This document shows, in pieces, positions 6,476 through 14,368 of a stretch of DNA of 41,402 nt. A program made the translations under genes and the position numbers. The notes beneath the pieces are model-generated. The model was not told where the DNA came from, made no database searches, and was given only the letters and a program-made list of their open reading frames with translations. The DNA is from Amycolatopsis kentuckyensis (lineage in GTDB: Bacteria; Actinomycetota; Actinomycetes; Mycobacteriales; Pseudonocardiaceae). Location of the stretch: contig NZ_MUMI01000318.1 in NCBI RefSeq assembly GCF_002155975.1, positions 1 to 41,402 of the forward strand, given 5' to 3'. Each line of letters begins with the position of its first letter. Positions within the stretch are counted from its first letter, which is position 1.

Positions 6476-8407
6476 GTGTCGGTCGAGAGTGTGAGTGGCG
6501 CCAGTGGCACCGCCGTGGGCGTCGTGCAGGGCGATCTGGTGGTCAACGGTTCGGGCGTGCCGGTGATGGAGTCGCTCCCGGCCGTACCGGGGATAGGTCG
6601 TGTCCCCGCGGAGTCGGGTGTCTTCGTGGGCAGAACCCGGGAGCTGGCGCAGCTGGAGTCAACGGTGGCCGGGGCAGGCGGACGCGCGGTGGTGGTGGCC
6701 GTGCACGGCTTGGGCGGGGTCGGCAAGAGCACCCTGGCCGCCCGGTTCGCCGAGCTGCACACCGACCGGTTTTCCCTCGTGTGGTGGATCACGGCGGATT
6801 CACCGGCGGCGATGGAGACGGGATTGGCTGAGCTGGCCGCCGCGCTGGCGCCGGAGACAGCGGTCTTGCCGTCCGAACAGCGCGTGGAGCTGGGTGTGCG
6901 GTGGCTGGCCACGCACGAGGACTGGTTGCTGGTGCTGGACAACGTCACCAGCTCGCAGGACGTAGCGGGCCTGTTGAGCCGGGTGCGGACCGGCACCGTC
7001 GTGATCACCAGTCGCCGGCGCTCGGGATGGCGAACCGGGGAGACGGTGGCGCTCGACGTGCTCACCGACGACGAGGCGGTGCAGTTGCTGGCCGGGATCG
7101 TGCGGCCGGAGTGGCCGGAGGCGGACCTGGCCGACGCGGATCGGCTGTGCGGCGAGCTGGGATGGTTGCCGCTGGCGGTTGAGCAGGCGGCGGCTTACCT
7201 GGCCCAGACCCGCACCAGCCCGGCCGCCTACCTCGACATGCTGGCGCGGTTTCCGGCGCGGATGTTCACCGCGACGGCGGAGGGCGGTGACGCGCAGCGG
7301 ACGATGGCGAGGGTCTGGCACGTCACCCTCGACCGCCTGGCCGGCACCCCGTCCGCGGGGCGAGTGCTACGGCAGCTGGCCTGGTTCGCTCCCGACGGCA
7401 TCCTCCGGGACCTGCTGGCCGATGCGGTGGGAGAACCCGAGTTCTCCGAGGAGCTGGGCCGCTTGGCCGCCTACAGCATGGTCACCTTGACCGGGAACAC
7501 GGTGGCCGTGCATCGCCTGGTGCAGGCGGTCACCCGCACGCCGGACCCGACCGACCCGCACCGGCAGCCCGCCGACATCGCCGCCGCCCGCGACCGCACC
7601 GCGGCCATTCTTGCGGTCGCTCTCTCCGACCGGGACCCACACGCTCCCGCGAACTGGCCCGCCTATCGGATGGTCCTGCCCCATGCGCGGGCGCTGCTGG
7701 AACACACCACGCCCGACACTGACACCACGCACACCAGCAGACTGCTCAACGAATTGGGCCTCTACCTCGAAGGGCAGGGCGACGTCGGCGCCGCCATCAG
7801 CTACCTCACCCGCGCCGGCGACAGCTACCAACGCCTCAACGGCCCCGACCATCCCTACACGCTGACCTCGCAGAACAACCTGGCGGGCGCCTACGAGTCG
7901 GCGGGTGATCTGGGGCGGGCGATCCCGCTGTACGAGGCCACCCTTGCCGCCCACGAGCGGGTGCTGGGCCCCGACCACCCCGACACCCTGAAGTCGCGGA
8001 ACAACCTGGCCTACGCCTATCAGGCGGTGGGTGATTTGGCGCGGGCGATCCCGCTGTACGAGGCCACCCTCGCCGATCGGGAACGGGTGCTGGGCCTCGA
8101 CCACCCGAGCACGCTGACCTCGCGGAACAACCTGGCGGGCGCCTACGAGTCGGCGGGTGATCTGGGGCGGGCGATCCCGCTGTACGAGGCCACCCTCACC
8201 GACCTCGAGCGGGTGCTGGGCCCCGACCACCCGAACACGCTGACCTCGCGGAACAACCTGGCCTACGCCTACCAGTCGGCGGGGGACGCAGGGCGGGCGA
8301 TCCCGCTGTATGAGGCCACCCTCGCCGACAGCGAGCGGGTACTGGGACCCGACCACCCCACCACCAAGATCATCCGCTCGAGCCTCAACAGGGTGCGATC
8401 GACCTGA
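6476..8407 (+). CDS. NB-ARC ATPase with kinesin-light-chain-type TPR repeats (NLR-like)
   Basis: From GTG 6476 the product has 643 residues. Residues 6-25 (VSGASGTAVGVVQGDLVV) resemble a RHIM-like amyloid signalling motif. The STAND ATPase follows: VFVGRTREL (49-57), P-loop GLGGVGKST (78-86), Walker B LLVLDNV (151-157), GTVVITSRR (173-181) and the GLPLA-like GWLPLAVEQAA (229-239). A winged-helix region ends at HRLVQAV, then come a degenerate TPR and four 42-residue TPRs (467-634). The architecture matches bacterial NLR-like signal proteins that sense a trigger with the repeats and oligomerise. Start choice is uncertain: the frame stays open back to 6020, but that part is a shadow of the upstream gene. 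GTG 6488 and ATG 6566 are alternatives, the last of which would lose the motif. Confidence 0.85.
   Translation: MSVESVSGASGTAVGVVQGDLVVNGSGVPVMESLPAVPGIGRVPAESGVFVGRTRELAQLESTVAGAGGRAVVVAVHGLGGVGKSTLAARFAELHTDRFSLVWWITADSPAAMETGLAELAAALAPETAVLPSEQRVELGVRWLATHEDWLLVLDNVTSSQDVAGLLSRVRTGTVVITSRRRSGWRTGETVALDVLTDDEAVQLLAGIVRPEWPEADLADADRLCGELGWLPLAVEQAAAYLAQTRTSPAAYLDMLARFPARMFTATAEGGDAQRTMARVWHVTLDRLAGTPSAGRVLRQLAWFAPDGILRDLLADAVGEPEFSEELGRLAAYSMVTLTGNTVAVHRLVQAVTRTPDPTDPHRQPADIAAARDRTAAILAVALSDRDPHAPANWPAYRMVLPHARALLEHTTPDTDTTHTSRLLNELGLYLEGQGDVGAAISYLTRAGDSYQRLNGPDHPYTLTSQNNLAGAYESAGDLGRAIPLYEATLAAHERVLGPDHPDTLKSRNNLAYAYQAVGDLARAIPLYEATLADRERVLGLDHPSTLTSRNNLAGAYESAGDLGRAIPLYEATLTDLERVLGPDHPNTLTSRNNLAYAYQSAGDAGRAIPLYEATLADSERVLGPDHPTTKIIRSSLNRVRST
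7874..8377 (+). repeat. Four near-identical 126-bp TPR-coding units
   Basis: Units start at 7874, 8000, 8126 and 8252. Each encodes NNLA(G/Y)AY followed by a conserved RAIPLYEATL core and a (V)LGPDHP turn. The units alternate between a GAYESAGDLG type (1 and 3) and a YAYQ type (2 and 4), so the array probably grew by duplication of a pair. DNA identity between units is high, especially over the core that begins GGGCGATCCCGCTGTA, which makes copy-number change by recombination likely. Confidence 0.9.
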
Positions 8408-8482
8408 AGCGGCCACTGCGCGGTGGTCACGGACCCGGCTGAAGGTGCGCCGAACATCCGCTCATCGGCATGACCGGACGTT
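8231..8482 (+). repeat. Direct repeat copy 1: 3' end of TPR gene and flank
   Basis: The last TPR unit, the stop codon and about 75 bases beyond it recur, diverged, at 15026-15275. Both copies share CCGAACACGCTG at the left edge. Both also share GACCTGAAG then GCCACTGCGCGGTGGT, and the right-edge sequence TCATCGGCATG. Similarity runs through the stop into non-coding DNA, so this is a DNA duplication and not just protein homology. Confidence 0.8.
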
Positions 8483-8538
8483 GACGTGGGGTCGATGCGG
8501 TCAGGGTGCGGCGCCGGCAAGACATTCGGGATTTGGCT

Positions 8539-9258
8539 CTACCGGGCTGACGACCGTAGCGGTGAGTTCGACCCGCTGCCCGCTGCGCGGGAGGCTTGCT
8601 GAGGCATCCGGCTGAGGCCCTCGAGGATGAGGTCGAGTCCGAACTCGAACTCGTCGGCGAAGGCGAACCCGGTCTTTGCCAGTTCGGTGACCACCTCGGC
8701 GAGGTAGGGGTAGTCCTCGAGTTCCGACGGCTTCCGGTCGACGACGGCTTTTTGCCGCCGCGCGGCTTCCGCCGGGATGTCGCCGGCGAGGGTCTTCTCC
8801 TGGAGGGCGAACCCGTAGACGTAGGCGTCCATCAGGTTGTACGCGTGCACGGCCATGCGGAAGGGAAAGCCCGCGTCACGGCGGAGGCACCGCATCACGG
8901 CGTTGTGGTGGTGCAGATTCGCCGGTCCTGGGGTACCTGTCTCCATCCGGCCGACCGCCCACGGATGACGGAGCAAAGTCTGCCGCATCGATGCCGCGCG
9001 GCGGTGCATGGCGGTCCGCCAGTCGACGTCGACGGGGACCTCGACCTCGGCGAAGACCAGGTCGACCATGCCGTCGAGGAGCTCGCGCTTGTCCGCCACG
9101 TGCTTGTAGAGCGCCATGGGCACGACGCCCAACTGGGCCGCGAGCCTGCGCATGGTCAGGGCCTCGAAGCCGCCTTCATCCGCCAGTTCGACGGCAGCGC
9201 CCAGCACTTTGGCGCGGTTGAGCCGCTCCCGGCCGCCGGTCGCGGCGGTGTCCTGCAT
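8539..9258 (-). CDS. TetR family repressor (TetR_C_1 type)
   Basis: From ATG 9258, preceded by TGGAGGACCCCG, the protein has 239 residues. The N-terminal HTH spans about 8-57 (ERLNRAKVLGAAVELADEGG, TMRRLAAQLGV, MALYKHVADKRELLDGMVD). The C-terminal part, with RHPWAVGRMETGTPGPANLHHHN and DAYVYGFALQE, is the tetracycline-repressor-type ligand and dimerisation domain. An upstream extension to 9486 would run through the operators and is rejected. The gene is divergent from the membrane protein at 9381, and two 19-bp palindromes fill the shared promoter region, so this repressor almost certainly controls both genes. The ligand is unknown. Confidence 0.95.
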   Translation of the reverse strand: MQDTAATGGRERLNRAKVLGAAVELADEGGFEALTMRRLAAQLGVVPMALYKHVADKRELLDGMVDLVFAEVEVPVDVDWRTAMHRRAASMRQTLLRHPWAVGRMETGTPGPANLHHHNAVMRCLRRDAGFPFRMAVHAYNLMDAYVYGFALQEKTLAGDIPAEAARRQKAVVDRKPSELEDYPYLAEVVTELAKTGFAFADEFEFGLDLILEGLSRMPQQASRAAGSGSNSPLRSSAR

Positions 9259-9292
9259 CGGGGTCCTCCACCTTCTGACCGGTGGCCCGGTC

Positions 9293-9351
9293 TTGACAGG
9301 TGTACATCGTACGCCTAGCTTGGGCTCGGTAGAGGTGTACGTTGTACACCT
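9293..9351 (+). promoter_or_regulatory. Promoter with two TetR operators
   Basis: TTGACA (9293-9298), a 17-base spacer and TAGCTT (9316-9321) form a near-consensus promoter for the gene at 9381. Operator 1 (9298-9316, AGGTGTACATCGTACGCCT) covers the spacer and has one arm mismatch. Operator 2 (9333-9351, AGGTGTAC-GTT-GTACACCT) is a perfect palindrome just past the expected transcription start. The centres are 35 bp apart. Confidence 0.85.
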
Positions 9352-9380
9352 CGGTTGAATCCCTCTCGGAGGAGCAAGGC

Positions 9381-10103
9381 ATGAGTGCCACGCCAAGACC
9401 CGGCAAGACGAAGCAGTTCTCCATGGCGCCCGGCGAACGGGGCCTTTCGCGGGCCGCCGGAATCGCTGCCGCGATCGCGGGGGCACTGTTCATCGCGGTC
9501 CAGGTCGGCCACCCGGCCATGGACGTCTCGCTGGTCACCGCCACCGACTGGGCCGTGCGCAGCACGGCGAAGGCGCTCATGGCCGCGCTGGCGCTCGCCG
9601 GCATCACCGGCATGTACCTGCGTCAAGTCCGGCAGACGGGAATCCTCGGCTTCCTCGGCTACGCCTTGTTCGCCGCCGGCTACCTGCTGATGTTCAGCAT
9701 CGAGGTGGTCGCCGCCGCCGTTCTGCCCGCGCTGGCACCCACGGCGCCCGGCTATGTCGCCGACGTCCTCGCCGTCGCCTTCGGCGGCACCGCAACCCAC
9801 GCCATCGGCGGCATGCAGATCGTCATCGCGGTCAGCTCCGTCGGTTATCTCGCGGGGGGCTGCCTGTTCGGCATCGCGTTGTTCCGGGCGCGCGTCCTCG
9901 CCCGGTGGGCGTCGGCGCTGCTGGCCGCGGGCACCGTCGCCACGGTCGCGCTCGCGGTGCTCCCGGAGTCGTTCAACCGGCCGTTGGCCGTGCCGACCGG
10001 AGTAGCGTTGATCGGCTTGGGCATCTCGCTGTGGCGGGCCCGACCAGCCACGGGCAGCAATAACTCGGCGCCTCCCACTGTGGCACACGCCGCCGCGCGA
10101 TGA
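9381..10103 (+). CDS. TetR-controlled membrane protein, about 6 TM helices
   Basis: The 240-residue protein starts at ATG 9381 behind GGAGGAG. A 25-residue polar N-terminus (SATPRPGKTKQFSMAPGERG) leads into about six hydrophobic helices: roughly 28-48, 65-82, 92-118, 138-164, 176-192 and 198-215. The C-terminus is polar. There is no signature I can name. The pattern is that of small four- to six-helix actinomycete membrane proteins often placed next to TetR genes. It is transcribed from the promoter at 9293 with two operators. Export or tolerance of the TetR ligand is a reasonable guess only. Confidence 0.85.
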   Translation: MSATPRPGKTKQFSMAPGERGLSRAAGIAAAIAGALFIAVQVGHPAMDVSLVTATDWAVRSTAKALMAALALAGITGMYLRQVRQTGILGFLGYALFAAGYLLMFSIEVVAAAVLPALAPTAPGYVADVLAVAFGGTATHAIGGMQIVIAVSSVGYLAGGCLFGIALFRARVLARWASALLAAGTVATVALAVLPESFNRPLAVPTGVALIGLGISLWRARPATGSNNSAPPTVAHAAAR

Positions 10104-10265
10104 TCATCGACGCCGGCAGCACCCGCACTGCGCGGCGGAATGCGCCGCACAGCGGAGATCGGGAGCAACACCGCGGGCGCGGCGCCAGGTTGTACGTGCC
10201 GGGGATGAGGCGGTATCCCGGTCCCCATGACTCACGCCCGTCGGCATGACAGAGCATTCGGATGA

Positions 10266-10680
10266 TCGGCAGGGCGGGCCCTGGACGTCGGGCGTGAACT
10301 GGTGCGCGCCATGTTGCGTGGCAGCGGCGCGTGGTGCCGACTCGAATCCGAGGACCGGTTCTTCGTCCATGTCGGCTACGACCGCTACATGCAGGTCGGA
10401 AGCGCGCAACCATGCGGTCGCGCTGACTGCCGCGAGCGGCTTGTTCGTCGAGCCGCTGGACGGCTCGCCCCTACGGCCCGGATGGCGGCGGACGCGGCGT
10501 TCTGGGCCGAGGTGGCAGCACTCACGGCACAGCACGGCGGGGTGCTGTTGGAGGAGCAGATCGTCGGCAACCACTCCCGTTGGCATCAACTCACAGCCGA
10601 CGCCACGGTGCCCGACCTCGGTCCGCGCGCCCTCCTTGACTTGTGGCTGTGCGAGGTTGATCAGCAAGCTGTAATCGGCC
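10266..10680 (+). pseudogene. Fragment of a conserved hypothetical gene, frameshifted
   Basis: The first part, open from 10266 after an in-frame TGA, reads RALDVGRELVRAMLRG and then RFFVHVGYDRYMQVGSA. The similarity then continues in the other frame as NHAVALTAASGLFVEPLDGSP at about 10407-10470. It returns to the first frame as AADAAFWAEVAALTAQHGGV and DLGPRALLDLWLC, to about 10660. The combined order recalls an actinomycete protein family with a GAWCRLE, FVHVGYD(Q)YMYVGS, LGLFVE and SRWHRL block series, which has no known function. No start codon with a ribosome-binding site is present, the 5' part is missing and two frame changes are needed. It is a degraded remnant. Confidence 0.6.
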
Positions 10681-10808
10681 TGATTCGAGTTCACGTCGCA
10701 CCACTACGCGGCGACCTCGCTCGCCGGACCCTGGACAGCTTCGCGATTGATCTCGTAGCTGATGACCCTGCCATCCTCGCGTGGCCATTCGTGTTGGCAA
10801 TTCTTTTG

Positions 10809-13760
10809 TTACTGGCAGGGCGGGTCGTACTCAAGGCCGGGAAAATGATCAGCCCACTGGTCTGGTGTGATCGGCTCGGCGGCGTGCCGACAGATCTGAG
10901 CCGCGGCCCCGGCGGGATCGAGGTGCCACTGCCAGATGTCCGCGGGCTGGTCATCGCCGTTTCCGCTCGAGGCCCGGATCTCGGTGTCATCCGGCGTGAA
11001 TGCCAGGGATGTGAAGTTTCGGGTGGGGACGGGGATCGACGTCTCCAGGAACGGGTGTGCTGGGTCGGCGATGTTCCAGATTTCGAGGTTGCCATCGTCG
11101 AAGGCTGCGGCGAGCTTGGTGTTGTCGGAGCTGAGGGCCAGCGCGTTGGTGAAGTGGTGAGCGAAGTGCACGTGGCCGGTGTAACGGGGCCCTTCCGGGC
11201 GGGTCAGATCCCAGAGCAGCACTTCGTTGTTCAGTGTCGAAATCGACGCCGCCGTCAAAGCCGCGTGTCCGTCAGGCGAGATGAGGGGGTCTGTTGTATT
11301 GGCAAACCCGCCCATGGTCATCGGCTGGCCGGAACCCTCAGGCCGAGTCGCACGCCACAGCTGGACTTGCGGCACCGGGATACTCTGACCGGAGCTAATC
11401 TCCTGACCGGAGCTGATGATGGTGGTGGCGTCGTCGGTCAGCTGGAAGCCTATGCCCGGCATCGGGTGTGCGCTGAGTTTCCGCGGATGTCCGGGGTCGG
11501 CCACATCCCACAGCGTGCCTTCCTCGGATGGTGTCCAGTCAGACTGCACCAGGCCATAGATCGGATCGCGATATGGTTCATGCACTATTCCTTCGGAGAT
11601 CAGGTGGCGGCGGCTTGGGTCGATCGTTCCCGCGCCCGCCGGTTCCGGCAGGGTGAACAGGACGCGGGGATGAGCAACGTCCTCGACATCCCACACCTGC
11701 AGCACGTTGTTGTCGCGGACGGCAACAACGGTGGCGCCGTCGCTGGTGACGGAGGTCGGCTGACCGGTGATCTGCCCGCCGGCCGTGGAGTGTTCGCCAT
11801 CCAGCCGCCACACGGTCGTGATCTGGTTCTCGTCCGTGGACACCACGGCGGTGCGCCCGTTGCGAGAGAGCAGAGCTCGAGACCCTGGGATGCGAGTCGC
11901 GGTCGCCGTCGCCGCAGCAGCAATCACGTGGGTACGGGTCTCGGCGGAGGGACTCAGTTTGTTCGCGGCCAAGCTGAGCTGGGCGGCCAGGCCCGGATCA
12001 GCCTCCAGCAGCGCGGGGATCTCGTTGACGACTTTGCGCGCAAGGGCGACGTTGCGCTGTTCGGTCGCGCTGTTCTGCGCTCGGACGGCCAAAACTGTGA
12101 GGCTTCCCGTCAGCAGCAGTAACACCGACAGGACCGCGATGAGTACCCGCTGTCGTCGGATCCGTCGTCGGCTCGCCGACTGCTCGCGGTCGCGGGCCGA
12201 GATCGACGCTTTGAGGAACTCTTGCTCCCGGCTCGTCAACTCGTCGGTACGCCGTGCCCAGTCGTCGATCAGGGTCAGCCGGTCACCCCGCAGGAGCGTG
12301 GCGGGGTCGCGGTCATGAGTCTCCCACCTGGCGGCGCCGTCGATGAGTTCACGGTGGAGCCGGTGACCCTCGCGATCGGCGTTGAGCCACCGTTGCAGCC
12401 GTGGCCACGCGCCGATGAGCGCTTCGTGCGTTATCTCGACGGTGTCGCGGTCGAGGGTCAGCAGCCGAGCGTCACCGAACACGCGCAAAACAGTCTCGGT
12501 ATCGGAGGTGTGGTCGAGCTCGCCACGGGCGACGCGGCGCTTGGTGTCCTCGGTGCCCTCACCGAGGACCACCAGACGCTTGAGCAGCTGCTGAGCCAAC
12601 TGTTGCTGAGGCGCCGCCAAGCCGCTGAACACGGTCTCGGCGGTGCGGACAAGCGCTCCCTCGAGACCGCCGGCGGCGTGGAAGCCCGCGAGGGTCAGGG
12701 TGTTGCCCTTGCGACGGCGCCACGTCTCCCGCAAGGCGTGCGACAACAGCGGCAGCATTCCCGCTTGGCCGTGCACGTGGGCGATCAGCACGCTGAGCAA
12801 GTCGCTCTCCACGGCACAGCCGGCGCCGGTCGCGGGGCGGGTGATCGCCCGGCGGAGTTCATCGGCGGCCATCGGCCCCACCGTGACCTGGGCATCCTGC
12901 AGAGCCGCGACTATTCCCTCGTGCTGGGCGCAGTGGGCGTAGAAATCCGCGCGCACCCCGAGCACCACCCGGCATCGCGAACCCACCGCCGCAGCGGTGA
13001 TCAGCAGGTCGATGAACGCGGCTCGTTCGTCGCGATCTGTACAGAGTGTGAAGACCTCCTCGAACTGGTCGACGACGAGCACGGTCTCCGCGGCCAAGGG
13101 CCGGTCGAGCAGCAGCTGGGCATTGAGAGCCGGCATGGCGCCAGGCTCGGCAGTGAGCTCCGCCTCGATCACCGACGCGGTGGTGCCCAAGAGGGCCGCG
13201 AGCCGTAGTGCGCACTCCTGCAGCGGGTGCGTGCCGGGGGTGAACAGCAGGACGGGGCCGGCGTCTGCCTTCGCCCGAAGCTGTGGGACGAGCCCCGCTC
13301 GCAACACCGACGACTTCCCGGCTCCGGACGGCCCGAACACGGCCAGGAATCGCTGACGCCGAAGCCGGGCGACGAGGTCGTCGACCAGCCGTTCCCGGCC
13401 GAAGAACCGCTCGGCGTCCGCCGGGCTGTAGGCCACCAGCCCGACGTAGGGCGCGTCCGCGGCGGCATCGTCGTCTTGCTCGAGACGGTCTTCGCTGAGG
13501 TCGGTGGCGACAGCGTGCCATCGGCGTTCCCACTCGTCGCGGTCACCATCGCAGGCGGCGACGTAGGCCAATGTGACCGGCAAGCTGGGCAACCGTCGCC
13601 CGCCGGCCGCGTCGGACAACGTCGTCGAGGAGAAATGGGCTCGTCGCGCCAGCTCCCGGTACGGCGGGCTCCCGGCGGCTTCACGCAGTTTCCGCAGGTC
13701 AGTGGCGAATTGTGTGAGAACCGAGCCGTCCGGTTCCAGTGGTCGCTCAGCACGCGGCAT
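10809..13760 (-). CDS. HTH-nSTAND1 NTPase-TM-WD40-like protein
   Basis: A 983-residue, four-part protein. An XRE-type helix-turn-helix lies at about 18-70 (LRKLREAAGSPPYRELARRA). A novel-STAND NTPase follows, with YVGLVAYSPADAERFFGRE (105-123), Walker A GPSGAGKSS (143-151) and Walker B VLVVDQFEEVF (226-236). One transmembrane helix sits near 540-562 (VLIAVLSVLLLLTGSLTVLAV). A C-terminal beta-propeller region has WD40-like pieces (TTVWRLDG, LQVWDVED, VLLWDLTR, LEIWNIAD). The end, DPAGAAAQICRHAAEPITPDQW, is typical of this family. Such STAND proteins act as switches, and related ones serve in phage defence; a defence role here is inference. It neighbours a second STAND gene and decayed genes. 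Confidence 0.93.
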   Translation of the reverse strand: MPRAERPLEPDGSVLTQFATDLRKLREAAGSPPYRELARRAHFSSTTLSDAAGGRRLPSLPVTLAYVAACDGDRDEWERRWHAVATDLSEDRLEQDDDAAADAPYVGLVAYSPADAERFFGRERLVDDLVARLRRQRFLAVFGPSGAGKSSVLRAGLVPQLRAKADAGPVLLFTPGTHPLQECALRLAALLGTTASVIEAELTAEPGAMPALNAQLLLDRPLAAETVLVVDQFEEVFTLCTDRDERAAFIDLLITAAAVGSRCRVVLGVRADFYAHCAQHEGIVAALQDAQVTVGPMAADELRRAITRPATGAGCAVESDLLSVLIAHVHGQAGMLPLLSHALRETWRRRKGNTLTLAGFHAAGGLEGALVRTAETVFSGLAAPQQQLAQQLLKRLVVLGEGTEDTKRRVARGELDHTSDTETVLRVFGDARLLTLDRDTVEITHEALIGAWPRLQRWLNADREGHRLHRELIDGAARWETHDRDPATLLRGDRLTLIDDWARRTDELTSREQEFLKASISARDREQSASRRRIRRQRVLIAVLSVLLLLTGSLTVLAVRAQNSATEQRNVALARKVVNEIPALLEADPGLAAQLSLAANKLSPSAETRTHVIAAAATATATRIPGSRALLSRNGRTAVVSTDENQITTVWRLDGEHSTAGGQITGQPTSVTSDGATVVAVRDNNVLQVWDVEDVAHPRVLFTLPEPAGAGTIDPSRRHLISEGIVHEPYRDPIYGLVQSDWTPSEEGTLWDVADPGHPRKLSAHPMPGIGFQLTDDATTIISSGQEISSGQSIPVPQVQLWRATRPEGSGQPMTMGGFANTTDPLISPDGHAALTAASISTLNNEVLLWDLTRPEGPRYTGHVHFAHHFTNALALSSDNTKLAAAFDDGNLEIWNIADPAHPFLETSIPVPTRNFTSLAFTPDDTEIRASSGNGDDQPADIWQWHLDPAGAAAQICRHAAEPITPDQWADHFPGLEYDPPCQ

Positions 13761-13798
13761 AACGTCCCCAACCCCTCCCCGAGTCGGTTGCTCATTGT

Positions 13799-13816
13799 CC
13801 GGACGTTGTCGTCCGG
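13799..13816. promoter_or_regulatory. Inverted repeat upstream of the nSTAND gene
   Basis: CCGGAC-GTTGTC-GTCCGG is a perfect 6-6-6 inverted repeat 38 bases upstream of the ATG at 13760. It is a plausible autoregulatory site for the protein's own HTH or a promoter element, with no further support. Confidence 0.35.
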
Positions 13817-13914
13817 CGTCCAGCCCCCGGCGCCGGACAACCCGCCCGCACTAAACCGATGATCGGCACCCACCGCCGAGGGGGCGCTGGGAACCGAGAA
13901 GGGAAGTACCCGTC

Positions 13915-14121
13915 ATGCTCAAGCTCCGTAACGACCCGAGTACTCGGCGCCGCGGCACGGTCGCCGCGGTCATCACTGCAGCCGTACTGGCTACGCTCGT
14001 CTCGGCGGCACCGTCCGCTGTCGCGGCGCCGTCCGGCGTCGACAACGTCGATGCCAAACCTTGGCCCGACTTTCCTCTTCGGGAAACTGCGGTCGTCCAC
14101 CTCGACATGTCGTCACTCTAA
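13915..14121 (+). CDS. Small secreted peptide (68 aa), possibly truncated
   Basis: AAGGGAAG lies before the ATG. The leader MLKLRNDPSTRRRG, a hydrophobic core (about 15-32) and SAVAAPS form a Sec signal peptide cut near residue 38. About 30 residues remain (GVDNVDAKPWPDFPLRE and a short tail). The leader aligns residue for residue with that of the next gene at 14369: RRRG at 11-14 in both, then the core and an AxA-AP cleavage site. Mature regions differ and this one is very short. It is either a small secreted factor or a paralogue cut short by a frameshift or recombination. No family is recognised. Confidence 0.6.
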   Translation: MLKLRNDPSTRRRGTVAAVITAAVLATLVSAAPSAVAAPSGVDNVDAKPWPDFPLRETAVVHLDMSSL

Positions 14122-14368
14122 GTGACCAAACCCTCGTCGCCGAGGGTGGTGAATGCGCGCATGTGGCGGCCGGCGGCCGACAGGGCTCCACCGCCGCCGG
14201 CAACACCCGGCCGTCGTCACGCACGCAGAACAACGCGCGTGCCACCCCGCTATGCATAAGTAGCAGGGCATTGATCCGAGACGGCACGCGTCCGAACAGT
14301 CTTCTCACACCGATCCGGATCCCGATCAGCGTGCAGCCGCTCCCGCAAGAAACGGATGGCTACTCAGC

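Noticed and set aside
10302..12122. 606-codon plus-strand frame
   Set aside because: Only its first about 120 codons look protein-like (part of the fragment at 10266). The rest is a shadow of the nSTAND gene.
13991..14308. 105-codon minus-strand frame beside the small secreted gene
   Set aside because: It contains a fairly protein-like stretch (SRINALLLMHSGVARALFC), but it has no ribosome-binding site or known family and overlaps the better-supported secreted peptide. Kept only as a doubt.
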